From assembly GCA_938021675.1 (NCBI GenBank), contig CALIFY010000026.1, forward strand, positions 1 to 34,525: a stretch of DNA of 34,525 nt. The letters are read 5' to 3'. Positions 16,747-25,187 of this stretch are shown one piece after another (the first letter of the stretch is position 1; every line of letters begins with the position of its first letter). The position numbers and the translations under genes were made by a program. The notes under the pieces were generated by a model. It saw only the letters and a program-made list of their open reading frames with translations. It did no database searches and was not told where the DNA came from. The stretch comes from an uncultured Acidimicrobiales bacterium. Its GTDB lineage: Bacteria > Actinomycetota > Acidimicrobiia > Acidimicrobiales > SZUA-35.

Positions 16747-17700
16747 TTAGAGTTCATCGAGCGCATCGTCGAGTTCACCTCGCCCAACGATTCCCTCGAA
16801 GGTGGCGGCGACGAGGCCCTCGTCGTCGACGATGAAGACCCACGGCTCGGTCACCAGACCCCACTCCTCCATGGATGGGATGGGTTGGAGCGTTCCTTGC
16901 GGCGCGAGTTCGAGGTCGAACGGCTCGACGTGCACAACATCCACGCCAGCTCGTTCGGCGGTTGCCCCCTTCACGAACTCGATGGTCGGGCCGCAGAGCG
17001 CCGTCTGACAGAATGCAGGGGTAGCAAAGACGATGACCGTCGGCCGACCGTTGGTCACCGCATCGGCGATGGACTGCTCATAGAAGAGCGGCTCCGGGTC
17101 GGGGTCGGTGCTTATCGCCGCGATCTCGTCCGGGGTGGACGCCGTCGGACTTTCGGTGAGTGGGGCGTTGTCGCCAACGTTTGGGACCGAAGATTCATCG
17201 CCGACTTGAACCGCCGCGCCACCGAGGTCCTGCCCGTCGGCCGAAACCCGAACTTCCCAAAGACCAGATCTCGGGAACTCGAAAAACGAGACGTAGAGGC
17301 CGAGAGCCGACGCATCGGTGGTCAACCATTGCCCATCGACCTCACCGCCGACCTCATCGTCATCACCGTCTGGCATGGAGAACGATACGGTCACCGGTTG
17401 CTCTGGACCGCCAAGGAAATCGTTCGGTCCTTGACCAACCAAAGCGGTCATGACTCGTTGAGGTCTTCCGACGGTCAACGTACCTGGCGAATTCGGGACA
17501 ATAACCGTGACCGGTTCATCGAAACTTCCATCACGTTCTGGCGTTTCACTCGAATCCTCATCGACGACCTCACCAATGCCGGCGTCGGATTCTGCCACGC
17601 TGCTCGCCGCTGGTTCCGCTTCCTCGGCCCCTCCGCACGCCGCCGCTAAGCAGGCGAATGTTGCCACAACTACAAACGGGATCCGGAGGGATGGTGTCAC
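16747..17700 (-). CDS. Lipoprotein with C-terminal thioredoxin-like domain
   Basis: 317 residues from the GTG at 17698-17700. The signal (LRIPFVVVATFACLAAACGG) has its lipid cysteine at residue 22, followed by an acidic Ser/Glu/Asp linker to ~55. A middle beta-rich domain (~55-155, including SGLWEVRVSADG) looks Ig-like. The C-terminal ~115 residues have a thioredoxin-like layout: RPTVIVFATPAFCQTALCGP with C231-x4-C236, VDVVHVEPF, a TEPWVFIVDDEG strand with cis-Pro-like position, and a terminal helix. The spacing CxxxxC is not the redox CxxC, so classical disulfide exchange is doubtful; such domains occur in actinobacterial surface lipoproteins of unknown role. A longer reading to 17772 places extra residues before the signal, so I reject it. 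Single gene, divergent from mscR. Confidence 0.75.
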   Translation of the reverse strand: MTPSLRIPFVVVATFACLAAACGGAEEAEPAASSVAESDAGIGEVVDEDSSETPERDGSFDEPVTVIVPNSPGTLTVGRPQRVMTALVGQGPNDFLGGPEQPVTVSFSMPDGDDDEVGGEVDGQWLTTDASALGLYVSFFEFPRSGLWEVRVSADGQDLGGAAVQVGDESSVPNVGDNAPLTESPTASTPDEIAAISTDPDPEPLFYEQSIADAVTNGRPTVIVFATPAFCQTALCGPTIEFVKGATAERAGVDVVHVEPFDLELAPQGTLQPIPSMEEWGLVTEPWVFIVDDEGLVAATFEGIVGRGELDDALDEL

Positions 17701-17894
17701 CCCCTTGGTGTAGCAGATCGAGGCTGGCCGGTGGTGCCTTCCCGACACAGTGGTTCCGAACATGCCTCCCAATCGACCAAAACTGGGCGACGCGGAGGAG
17801 AAAGAGCCATGAAAGGCAGCCGACTAAGGTGTTGGCTTTTGGCCGCGGACACTAGGGTCGAGGCCACCCGCCGAACGTCATGAGAGGAAGCCAA

Positions 17895-18980
17895 ATGCCG
17901 CAAGAAGTCCGAGGAGTGGTCGCGATGGCCAAAGGGGAGCCGGTCACGGTCGAAACGATCTTGATCCCCGACCCCGGCCCGGGCGAGGCAGTCGTCAAGG
18001 TTCAGGCTTGCGGGGTCTGCCACACCGACCTTCATTACCGGGAGGGAGGCATTAGCGACGACTTTCCATTCCTCCTCGGCCACGAGGCGGCCGGCATCGT
18101 CGAGTCCGTCGGCGACGGCGTCACCGACGTCGCTCCCGGCGACTTCGTGATCCTCAACTGGCGGGCGGTCTGTGGTCACTGCCGTTCGTGCGCCAGGGGC
18201 AAACCACAATATTGCTTTAGCACCCACAACGCGACCCAGAACATGACCTTGGCCGACGGTTCCGAGTTGTCTCCGGCTCTCGGTATCGGCGCCTTTTGTG
18301 AAAAGACATTGGTGGCCGCCGGCCAGTGCACCAAGGTCGACCCGGCGGCAAAACCGGAGGCGGCTGGCCTGCTCGGATGTGGTGTCATGGCGGGGCTGGG
18401 AGCAGCGATGAACACCGGCGAGGTCGGGCGAGGCGACTCGGTGGCGGTGTTCGGATGCGGAGGCGTCGGGAATGCGGCGTTGGAGGGCGCTCGACTGGCC
18501 GGGGCAAAGACGATCATCGCGGTCGATATCGATGACACAAAGCTTGGGTGGGCCAAAGAGTTCGGCGCTACCCACACCATCAATTCCACGCAGGAAGATC
18601 CAGTAGAAAAGATTCGGGAGTTTACCGACGGCAACGGAGCCGACGTTACGATCGACGCCATCGGGCTCCCAGAGGTGTACGAGCAAGCGTTCTATGCCCG
18701 CGACTTGGCCGGCACAGTGGTGTTGGTCGGCGTACCAAACCCCACTATGACGGTCGAACTCCCATTCATTGAATTGTTTGGTCGCGGCGGTTCACTTAAG
18801 TCGAGCTGGTATGGCGATTGCCTACCGAGTCGGGATTTCCCGATGTTGATCGATCTCTATCTCCAAGGTCGACTCAACCTCGATGGTTTCGTGTCGGAGA
18901 CGATTGCTATCGATGACGTCGAGGAGGCATTCCACAAAATGGAGCGAGGCGAAGTGTTGCGTTCGGTAGTGGTGATCTGA
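17895..18980 (+). CDS. mscR: Zinc alcohol dehydrogenase, probable S-(hydroxymethyl)mycothiol dehydrogenase
   Basis: 361 residues, the length of mycobacterial MscR. It should oxidise the formaldehyde-mycothiol adduct with NAD in formaldehyde detoxification. Catalytic zinc ligands: C42 in [13 protein letters not shown] and H63-E64 in GHEAAG; structural zinc cysteines C93, C96, C99, C107 in [18 protein letters not shown] fold [20 protein letters not shown]. The HYREGGI and [11 protein letters not shown] segments are typical of the MscR subgroup as I know it. The start is the ATG at 17895, with GAGGAAG 5 nt upstream; an in-frame ATG at 17880 would overlap that ribosome site. One base separates it from an MBL-fold gene, the arrangement seen for Rv2259-Rv2260 of M. 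tuberculosis. A generic class III-like alcohol dehydrogenase is the alternative. Confidence 0.85.
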   Translation: MPQEVRGVVAMAKGEPVTVETILIPDPGPGEAVVKVQACGVCHTDLHYREGGISDDFPFLLGHEAAGIVESVGDGVTDVAPGDFVILNWRAVCGHCRSCARGKPQYCFSTHNATQNMTLADGSELSPALGIGAFCEKTLVAAGQCTKVDPAAKPEAAGLLGCGVMAGLGAAMNTGEVGRGDSVAVFGCGGVGNAALEGARLAGAKTIIAVDIDDTKLGWAKEFGATHTINSTQEDPVEKIREFTDGNGADVTIDAIGLPEVYEQAFYARDLAGTVVLVGVPNPTMTVELPFIELFGRGGSLKSSWYGDCLPSRDFPMLIDLYLQGRLNLDGFVSETIAIDDVEEAFHKMERGEVLRSVVVI

Positions 18981-18981
18981 G

Positions 18982-19611
18982 TTGACTATCACCCTCGATC
19001 ACATCATCACCAGCGGCATCTTCAGTCTGGATGGTCAGAACTTCGATGTCGATAACAACGTGTGGATCCTCGGAGACGAACGTGAGGTAGTCGTCATCGA
19101 CGCCGCTCACGATGCCAAGGCGATCGGCGACGCCATCGGCGATCGCCATCTGCGAGCCATCCTGTGCACCCACGGGCATAACGACCATATCAACGCCGCG
19201 GTTGAGCTATCGGACCTGACAGATGCCCCGATCTTTCTTCACCCCGACGACGCAATGCTTTGGGAAGCGCAATACCCCGAGCACCGATTCGACACCGACC
19301 TAAAACACAAAGACAAGATTCGGGTCGGCGGGTCGACGCTCACCACGCTCCACACACCCGGCCACTCCCCGGGCGGATGCTGTTTCCATCTCCCGTCAGA
19401 CGGCATTCTGTTCAGCGGAGACACGTTGTTTCACGGCGGCCCGGGAGCGACCGGCCGCTCCTTCAGCAGCTATAGCGTCATCCTCGATTCGATTGAGAAG
19501 CGATTGTTCACGTTGCCGAAAGAGACCGTCGTTCACACCGGCCACGGTGAGTCGACGTCGATCGGTGGAGAGGCGCCGAGCATGCCCGATTGGAGGGCAA
19601 AACAGGAATGA
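18982..19611 (+). CDS. MBL-fold metallo-hydrolase (glyoxalase II-like), partner of mscR
   Basis: 209 residues beginning with TTG at 18982, one base after the mscR stop, with GGTG about 7 nt upstream. The dinuclear-metal motif H64-x-H66-x-D68-H69 (CTHGHNDHINA) is intact; further ligands are in HTPGHSPGGCC, FSGDTLFHGGPG and HTGHGESTSIG. The family hydrolyses thioesters and similar bonds; by position it probably cleaves S-formylmycothiol or a related mycothiol adduct made by the dehydrogenase, but that step is inferred from neighbourhood. No signal peptide, so cytosolic. Its stop overlaps the next start by ATGA, making four genes in a tightly packed operon. Confidence 0.87.
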   Translation: MTITLDHIITSGIFSLDGQNFDVDNNVWILGDEREVVVIDAAHDAKAIGDAIGDRHLRAILCTHGHNDHINAAVELSDLTDAPIFLHPDDAMLWEAQYPEHRFDTDLKHKDKIRVGGSTLTTLHTPGHSPGGCCFHLPSDGILFSGDTLFHGGPGATGRSFSSYSVILDSIEKRLFTLPKETVVHTGHGESTSIGGEAPSMPDWRAKQE

Positions 19612-20177
19612 CCCTCGAGCCGACACGGGCCGTTGCGTTACTGCGAGGCATCAACGTCGGCGGCCACAACAAACTGGCGATGGCCGATCTCCGGGCCAGC
19701 CTCACCCAGGCTGGCTTCGCCGACGTCGAGACGTATATCCAGAGCGGCAATGTGGCGTTTACCATCGGGGCCGAAACCGGGCACGGTTCCTTTGAGCAAC
19801 GGATATCGGCAGTCATCGCCGAAGATTTCGGCTACGACCTGCCGGTAGTTGTTCGCACGGCGGCGCAGATCGCGGCGGCCGTCGAAGCAAACCCCTTTCC
19901 CGATGCGGTTGCCGTGCCAAAGTGGTTGCTCGTATTCTTCTGCGACGTTCAGCCATCTCGAGACGCTGTTGCCGCATTCGACCACAGCGCATTCCTTCCC
20001 GATCGATTCGCCCTCGGGGTGACCGGCACCGAACTGTATGTGGCCTACGACGATGGTGTGCACTCGTCGAAGCTGGACAACAAGGTAATCGAGCGGCATC
20101 TCGGGGTTACCACTACGGCCCGGAACTGGTCGACCGTCGTTCGCCTCGCGGAGATGGCTGAGGGGGTCGAACGGTGA
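19608..20177 (+). CDS. DUF1697 family protein
   Basis: 189 residues from the ATG at 19608, which shares ATGA with the preceding stop; GGAGGG lies ~10 nt upstream. The N-terminal signature AVALLRGINVGGHNKLAMADLRASL and the following ETYIQSGNVAF are diagnostic of DUF1697, a cytosolic family without an assigned reaction. The C-terminal part has TGTELYVAYDDGVHSSKLDNK..IERHLGVTTTARNW, also typical (sites equivalent to the T-A-R-N-W-x-T-V motif). Nothing membrane-bound or secreted is seen. It sits in the mscR operon, overlapping the next gene by GTGA. A link to formaldehyde or mycothiol metabolism would be guilt by association only. Confidence 0.88.
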   Translation: MTLEPTRAVALLRGINVGGHNKLAMADLRASLTQAGFADVETYIQSGNVAFTIGAETGHGSFEQRISAVIAEDFGYDLPVVVRTAAQIAAAVEANPFPDAVAVPKWLLVFFCDVQPSRDAVAAFDHSAFLPDRFALGVTGTELYVAYDDGVHSSKLDNKVIERHLGVTTTARNWSTVVRLAEMAEGVER

Positions 20178-20674
20178 CCGCTGACGGCTGGTGGACTGTG
20201 GTGGCTGCCGTACTCATGGTGATCGGGCTATGCGGAGTGGTCATTCCCTTTCTCCCTGGGCTCGCGCTCATCTGGGTCACCGCGGTGGTGTACGGATTTG
20301 TCGTCGGGTGGGGCCCAGGGGGGATAGCGGTCGTTGCCGTGTTGAGTGCATTGTTGGCGGCCAGCATCGCCACGAGCTTCATCGTGCCGAAACGCACCGC
20401 CGCGGCATCGGGAGCGTCAACCTTCGCTCAGTTCGGCGGCCTCGTCGGCGCGGTCATTGGGTTTTTCGTGATTCCGGTTGTCGGTGTAATCGTCGGCGCT
20501 CTGGCTGGCGTGCTCGTTGTCGAGATGCTGGTCAAAGGCAACTGGGACGAGGCGTGGACGGCCACGAAAGGCACGGCCAAAGGGCTTGGCGTGAGCGCGT
20601 TGATCGATCTTGGGTTTGGCCTGCTAATGATCGTCGTGTGGTCGACGTGGGCGGCCACGGTGGTGTTCGGCTGA
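20174..20674 (+). CDS. DUF456 family integral membrane protein
   Basis: 166 residues, Gly/Ala/Val-rich, with about four to five membrane segments: WWTVVAAVLMVIGLCGVVIPF, LALIWVTAVVYGFVVGW, IAVVAVLSALLAASIAT, then a paired hairpin of glycine-rich helices (QFGGLVGAVIGFFVIPVVG) and a final LLMIVVWSTWAATVVFG. The PFLPGLALIWVTA segment and the glycine-rich helices match the DUF456 pattern; function unknown. It starts with a GTG overlapping the DUF1697 stop (GTGA), AGGGGG 7 nt upstream. Its last 51 bp overlap the end of the convergent DoxX-like gene. Confidence 0.88.
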   Translation: MTADGWWTVVAAVLMVIGLCGVVIPFLPGLALIWVTAVVYGFVVGWGPGGIAVVAVLSALLAASIATSFIVPKRTAAASGASTFAQFGGLVGAVIGFFVIPVVGVIVGALAGVLVVEMLVKGNWDEAWTATKGTAKGLGVSALIDLGFGLLMIVVWSTWAATVVFG

Positions 20675-21907
20675 CGAGAACGCCGGTCCATTCAAGCCAC
20701 CATCAGTCCGGTGACCTCGCAACTCTCGAACCGAGTCGAGCGTCCAGGTCATCAACTGGCCGTCAACAATCTGGCCATCATCGTAGAAAACCTCATCGAC
20801 CCCCGACGCTCCGCCGACGTACGAAGGCTCCTGGATGTACGCCGGCTCCTGGGCGTAGCCCGGCTCATCGATGTATGGCCTGCCGCCACCGCCGTGCTGG
20901 TCACCGACGAACGATCCATCTTCGGCGTAGCCAGCGTCACAGGGGAAAGGGGCCGGATGCCAATACGCACCCTCCTCGAACTGGGGCGCCCGGCCGACCT
21001 CGTCGTACCGTTCACCGCCGGCTCCAACAGCTACCTCGTGGCTGAGGTGCAGGACAGGTGACGCCGGGTGGCCGACCCGCTCGTAGTCACTTCGGTATGG
21101 CTCATGCCCATCGAAATCGGAATAGCCATAGCCGGCCTGGTGATCTTCCGCCCCATGATGGTTCTCACCCTGGTGCCATGCAGAGGTCTGTTGACCGTTC
21201 CACGGGTCGGGTTCGGCGTACTCGGTGTCGACCGTTGCACGGGCGACTTCCCATTCATCTCTATGACCGTGCTGCCGCATCGAGAGTGAGCGACCGTAGA
21301 GCGCGGTCGCCACGGCGATCGCTCCACCGACGAGCGACAGGTTCTTAACGATGTACTGCCCTTCCATGGTTAGCCCGAACGGAAAACTCTTCCAGACGAG
21401 TTCGGGCAGCAAGACCAACGGCAGCGCCGTGCCGAGGACGTGAACGGCGAACAGCGCCAGGGCATACCCCACCGTTCGGCGCGACAGAAAACAAAGTCCG
21501 ATGGCCACCTCTACAACGGCGAGCACCAGGATCGCTGGTCTACCGGGAACGGTGATACCAAAAAAGAGGTCGCCGAGCGCGGCGACGGTTGCCAGGATGA
21601 GATCCTCGGCCGGGCTCCACCCGGCAGCAAATTTTAACGCGCCGAACCAAAGGTAGATGACGCCAAGACCAACCCGGAGAATCGTGGTGCTCGAATCCCC
21701 CACCCAGGCCGCGACCGAAGTTAGCGCGGACTCAATGGTGACCGCGGCATTGGTTCCATTTTTAGAAAAATAGTGTTGTGATGCGTCTTCTGAAAATCTC
21801 GGATCGAGACTATCAACGCCCATCGCTTGACTAAATACCGCTTCGAAATCTTCGCCGAATTCCGGCTGACCCTGGCGATCGAACGACCAGGATTCAAACT
21901 CCGCCAT
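20624..21907 (-). CDS. DoxX/DUF417-like membrane protein with long hydrophilic tail
   Basis: 427 residues. An N-terminal ~70-residue soluble part is followed by four or five membrane helices: TTILRVGLGVIYLWFGALKF (an R-x-x-L-G-x-x-x-L-W-F-G-x-x-K core typical of DoxX/DUF417 proteins), LILATVAALGDLFFGI, AILVLAVVEVAIGLCFL, a long GYALALFAVHVLGTALPLVLLP segment and NLSLVGGAIAVATALYG. Residues ~230-427 are a polar, Tyr/His/Gly/Glu-rich tail with a short hexapeptide repeat, probably disordered and cytoplasmic. AGGGG lies ~9 nt before the ATG. The role of DoxX-like proteins varies (respiration- or thiol-linked); I cannot assign one. The gene's 3' 51 bp are antisense to the end of the DUF456 gene, and the true stop could be earlier only if a sequencing error exists. 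Confidence 0.72.
   Translation of the reverse strand: MAEFESWSFDRQGQPEFGEDFEAVFSQAMGVDSLDPRFSEDASQHYFSKNGTNAAVTIESALTSVAAWVGDSSTTILRVGLGVIYLWFGALKFAAGWSPAEDLILATVAALGDLFFGITVPGRPAILVLAVVEVAIGLCFLSRRTVGYALALFAVHVLGTALPLVLLPELVWKSFPFGLTMEGQYIVKNLSLVGGAIAVATALYGRSLSMRQHGHRDEWEVARATVDTEYAEPDPWNGQQTSAWHQGENHHGAEDHQAGYGYSDFDGHEPYRSDYERVGHPASPVLHLSHEVAVGAGGERYDEVGRAPQFEEGAYWHPAPFPCDAGYAEDGSFVGDQHGGGGRPYIDEPGYAQEPAYIQEPSYVGGASGVDEVFYDDGQIVDGQLMTWTLDSVRELRGHRTDGGLNGPAFSSAEHHRGRPRRPHDDH
20817..20870. repeat. Three 18-bp in-frame tandem repeats in the DoxX-like gene tail
   Basis: Units at 20817-20834, 20835-20852 and 20853-20870 share the core GGCTCctgg. On the minus strand they encode the hexapeptide pattern [GAS]-Y-x-[DQ]-E-P (GYAQEP, AYIQEP, and the degenerate flanks PYIDEP and SYVGGA). 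Confidence 0.7.
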
Positions 21908-22246
21908 CGATGGCCCCTATGGTTATTCTCCAAGTCTCGCCCACCATAGCAACACTCTTGGACCGCGGATGACCGACCGGCACGCCACCGGTCCCCGACC
22001 GACCAACGCCACTGCGCACGATCAGCGTGCGAGCCGAGTTACGTCCGAACACCGGCAACGGATGGGGCACCAAAAGCCAAGATTCGGGTCCATCAACCGA
22101 AGTCCTCCGGTGTCCGGGTATCGGCGAATTTGACCAGCCGAGTTGTCCCCTGGATGAGAGCGACGATGGGCGCCCCTAGGGGCCTCGGGGTCAGATCAGG
22201 GACAACCCCGATCCCGAACCGCAGCCCGATACGGCATGATGTCGAG
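21908..22246. promoter_or_regulatory. 339-bp divergent spacer with nested inverted repeats ahead of the ABC exporter
   Basis: No convincing gene is seen. GCCCCTAGGGGC is a perfect 12-bp palindrome at 22172-22183, enclosed by the near-perfect pair GTTGTCCCCTG (22142-22152) and CAGGGACAAC (22197-22206), which differ by one bulged base. The whole 65-bp structure ends 40 bp before the first ABC gene, so it could be an operator pair or a leader hairpin of that operon. The rest must hold promoters for both divergent genes, but I can point to no clear -35/-10 pair. Confidence 0.4.
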
Positions 22247-23161
22247 GTGACATTCCTTGTTGAGGCCGACGCTGTGATCAAGCGATATGGCTCGTTCAGC
22301 GCCCTAAGCGGCGCCACCTTCACCATCGAACCTGGCATCACCGGGTTGCTCGGCGCAAACGGAGCGGGCAAGACCACGCTGTTGGGCATGATGTTGGGCC
22401 TCCATTCGATCGATGGAGGTTCTCTTAAGGTACTGGGCATCGACCCCTATACCGCCGGAGCAGAAGTCCGCGTCAGGCTCGGGTACGCCCCAGAGCACCA
22501 CACGTTGCCGCCCGACCTCCGGGCATCGGACTTCGTCCGACACGTCGCCGAACTCCACGGCCTTCCCAAAACGGAGGCCACGACACGAGCCAGCGACGCG
22601 CTCTGGCTTGTCGGATTGGGCGAAGAACGATTCCGACCGATGGGAACGATGAGCACCGGGCAACGGCAACGGGTCAAGCTTGCTCAAGCGATAGCCCACG
22701 ACCCCAACCTGGTGTTACTCGACGAGCCGACAGATGGCCTCGACCCCATGCAACGAGACGACATGTTGGCGCTGATCCGTCGGGTCGCCACCGAGTATCA
22801 GATCAACTTCGTGCTCAGCTCTCACCTCCTCGATGAGGTGCAGCAGATATGCGATGCCGCAGTGATCATCGGCGACGGCCAAGTACTGGCGGCCGGATCG
22901 CTCGAACAGCTCCGAGGCGACGGGTCCGATATCTTCATCGAGCTAGAAGACGAGGCTCTGGTGAGCAAGGTCTCGGCCGGCATGCAAGCGGCCGGTGCCA
23001 CCGTCGCATCCGATGGCAGGACGCTCGTCGTATCCGGTGAAGACGATTCAATACTCGACATCGCTCGCGACGTCTGCGCGTCCCATGACGCCGGAATCGT
23101 CCGGCTCAACCGCCGACGTCTTTCGTTGGAAGATGTCTTCCTGGAAACGACCGCAGCATGA
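22247..23161 (+). CDS. ABC transporter ATP-binding protein (first of two)
   Basis: 304 residues from GTG 22247 (VTFLVEADAVIKRYGSF), the natural start of this family; the open frame runs upstream to 22130 but through the inverted-repeat region. It is a DrrA/CcmA-type ATPase that drives an ABC-2 exporter: Walker A GANGAGKTT, Q-loop region GYAPEHHTLP, signature STGQRQR, Walker B LVLLDEPTDGLD, switch SSH. The final ~85 residues form the regulatory-type extension common in such exporters (EDVFLE at the end). The unusual EHH replaces the usual Q in the Q-loop. It precedes a permease by 55 nt and is the first of an ATPase-permease-ATPase-permease operon. Confidence 0.9.
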   Translation: MTFLVEADAVIKRYGSFSALSGATFTIEPGITGLLGANGAGKTTLLGMMLGLHSIDGGSLKVLGIDPYTAGAEVRVRLGYAPEHHTLPPDLRASDFVRHVAELHGLPKTEATTRASDALWLVGLGEERFRPMGTMSTGQRQRVKLAQAIAHDPNLVLLDEPTDGLDPMQRDDMLALIRRVATEYQINFVLSSHLLDEVQQICDAAVIIGDGQVLAAGSLEQLRGDGSDIFIELEDEALVSKVSAGMQAAGATVASDGRTLVVSGEDDSILDIARDVCASHDAGIVRLNRRRLSLEDVFLETTAA

Positions 23162-23216
23162 GCCTCGCCGCGGTATCCGCATCGAGCCTCGTTTGGGGCA
23201 CGGAGGGAACTACATC

Positions 23217-24125
23217 ATGACCACCACCCAACCGACGGGCCCCCCGGCAGATGCTGGCGAACAGGCCCGTATCTACGAACAGGGCTATCGGGCGTATACC
23301 GGTGATCGGACCGGAGTGCCTGGGGCGATGCGCACCGTTATCACCACCAGCATCCGATCGGTGCTTGGCCTTGGCCGATCAGGCCGGCACAAGATCATGC
23401 CGGTGGTCGTTATCGCCCTAGCGTACGTGCCGGCAGTGGTTTTTATCGGTCTGGCCGCTCTACTTCCCAGCGATATCGAGGAGAGTTTTCTTCCGTCATA
23501 CGCTGAATATTACGGCTTTACGAGCACGGCACTTCTCCTGTTCTCAGCCTTCGTCGCCCCGGAACTCCTCTGTTCAGATCGCCGGACCGGCATGCTCGGC
23601 GTGTACCTATCGTCGCCGCTGACCAGACAGACCTACCTGGCAGCGAAAACTCTAGCCATCTCGATCATCCTTACGATCGTTACCATCGGGCCGCCGCTGC
23701 TACTCCTCATAGCATTGTCGCTGGAGGACGCCGGACCAGACGGTTGGGGCGCAGGTCTAACACTCGCCTACCGCATCATCGTTTCTGGCATCGTCCTCAG
23801 TGCGGTCTACGCCGCCGTGTCGATGGCGGTCAGCGCCACGACCGAACGCAAAGGAATCGCCACCGCCACCACCCTCGGACTGCTTGTGACCTCAACCGTG
23901 GTCACAAACCTCTTGATCGAAGAGACGGGCGTCTCTCCCTGGCTCCACCTGGCCGACCTCCCGACCCTCCCGCTCGAACTAGCATTCCGAATCCACGGCG
24001 AACGCGGCGAATGGGGAACGACCGAAGTTTCGACGCCGCTGCTGTGGCTCGCCTTCGTCGTCATCGTCGGGGGATCAGCCGCCTGGATCTGGAATAGCTA
24101 CCGAAGGATGTTGGTCCAAAAATGA
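23217..24125 (+). CDS. ABC-2 type transporter permease (first of two)
   Basis: 302 residues from the ATG at 23217, with GGAGGG 9 nt upstream. After a ~60-residue cytosolic N-terminus (EQGYRAYTGDRTGVPGAMRT, typical of this permease type) come about six membrane segments: IMPVVVIALAYVPAVVFIGL, STALLLFSAFVAPELL, LAISIILTIVTIGPPLLLLI, RIIVSGIVLSAVYAAVSM, ATTLGLLVTSTVVTNLL and LLWLAFVVIVGGSAAWIW. The loop ELLCSDRRTGMLGVYLSSPL is the ABC-2 coupling region contacting the ATPase. Its stop overlaps the next ATPase start (ATGA), implying coupled translation. Cargo unknown. Confidence 0.87.
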   Translation: MTTTQPTGPPADAGEQARIYEQGYRAYTGDRTGVPGAMRTVITTSIRSVLGLGRSGRHKIMPVVVIALAYVPAVVFIGLAALLPSDIEESFLPSYAEYYGFTSTALLLFSAFVAPELLCSDRRTGMLGVYLSSPLTRQTYLAAKTLAISIILTIVTIGPPLLLLIALSLEDAGPDGWGAGLTLAYRIIVSGIVLSAVYAAVSMAVSATTERKGIATATTLGLLVTSTVVTNLLIEETGVSPWLHLADLPTLPLELAFRIHGERGEWGTTEVSTPLLWLAFVVIVGGSAAWIWNSYRRMLVQK

Positions 24126-25141
24126 CCGAGACGACCACACCACCCCCCGGGCACACTCCCCCGCCTCCCACTCCTCAACCGAGCACGACCGCGGCGCCAC
24201 CTCCACCACCGGTTCCGCCCGACGCGACCGTCGTGGTGAACCGGATATCCAAGTCGTTCGGGTCGTTGGTCGCCGTATCGGAGATCAGCTTCGCCGTCCA
24301 GCCCGGGGTGACCGCGCTCCTCGGCCCGAACGGCGCCGGCAAGTCGACGCTGTTACGCATGTTGTGCGGTCTCATCCCACCGTCGACCGGTTCGGTCTGG
24401 GTAGCGGGCGGCGATCCACGCCAGAGCCCGGCGGCCCGATCGGAGATCGGGATTGTGCCCCAGCAAGATGGCGTATTCGAGCGCGATCGTCTACGCGACT
24501 TTGTCCATCTGTCAGCGGTCCTCAACGGCGTGCCCGAACCCGACGTGGCAACCGAGCGGGCCATCGAGCTCGTCGAGCTCGATCCCGACCTGGAGAGACC
24601 GCTCGGCACGTTCTCGAAAGGGATGAGACAGCGGGCCAAGATCGCCGCCGCGCTGGTGCACGACCCTACGGTGCTCGTGCTCGACGAGCCGTTGAACGGC
24701 CTCGACCCAAAACAACGACGACAGATGATCAATCTGTTCCATTCACTCGGGGCTCAGGGCCGAACGGTACTCGTCAGCAGCCACGTGCTCGATGAGGTCG
24801 AACGGGTGGGACGGCGGGTGCTGGTAATCGCCAAAGGTCGATTAGCGGCCCAAGGTGACTTCCGGGCGATCCGGGCGCTAATGAATGACCAGCCATTGTC
24901 CTACCGAGTCGGATGCTCGAACCCGAGAGCAGCCGCCGCCGCACTTATCGCCAACGGCCTGATCACCAGCTGCGAACTGACCGGGGACCGGGTGATGGAA
25001 ATCACCACTACCGACGCATCGAGATTCCGACGCACGTTGCCAGCGATTTGCCGCCAAGCCGACATCCGCATCGAGGACTTGAGCCCCCTAGACGACGATC
25101 TAGAAAGCGTGTTCCGTTACCTGGTTGGACCGGGCGCATGA
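24122..25141 (+). CDS. ABC transporter ATP-binding protein (second of two), Pro-rich N-terminus
   Basis: 339 residues. The N-terminal ~37 residues are almost wholly Pro/Thr (PPPGHTPPPPTPQPSTTAAP), a low-complexity extension before the ATPase core. Core motifs: Walker A GPNGAGKST, Q-loop GIVPQQDGVFERDRL, signature FSKGMRQ, Walker B VLVLDEPLNGLD, switch SSH. The C-terminal ~100 residues resemble the regulatory tail of DrrA-like subunits. The signature FSKGM rather than LSGGQ is common in this exporter class. It overlaps the first permease stop by 4 nt and lies 46 nt before the second permease start. Heterodimer with the first ATPase is plausible but not shown. Confidence 0.9.
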   Translation: MTETTTPPPGHTPPPPTPQPSTTAAPPPPPVPPDATVVVNRISKSFGSLVAVSEISFAVQPGVTALLGPNGAGKSTLLRMLCGLIPPSTGSVWVAGGDPRQSPAARSEIGIVPQQDGVFERDRLRDFVHLSAVLNGVPEPDVATERAIELVELDPDLERPLGTFSKGMRQRAKIAAALVHDPTVLVLDEPLNGLDPKQRRQMINLFHSLGAQGRTVLVSSHVLDEVERVGRRVLVIAKGRLAAQGDFRAIRALMNDQPLSYRVGCSNPRAAAAALIANGLITSCELTGDRVMEITTTDASRFRRTLPAICRQADIRIEDLSPLDDDLESVFRYLVGPGA

Positions 25142-25187
25142 CCATTCACAGTTCCACCACCCGCCACAGATCAGAGAGACGAGCACA

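Noticed and set aside
16315-17649. 444-residue plus-strand open frame
   Set aside because: It spans the nucleotidase relic and the reverse strand of the thioredoxin-fold lipoprotein, whose own translation has a signal peptide and domain structure. The plus-frame protein is Arg-rich and low in information.
20191-21045. 284-residue Arg/His-rich plus-strand frame
   Set aside because: It overlaps the DUF456 and DoxX-like genes in another frame and looks like a high-GC artefact.
21680-21710. GTGCTCGAATCCCCCACC resembling a tRNA T-arm
   Set aside because: It is inside the DoxX-like coding region, and no acceptor stem, D-arm or anticodon arm can be folded around it.
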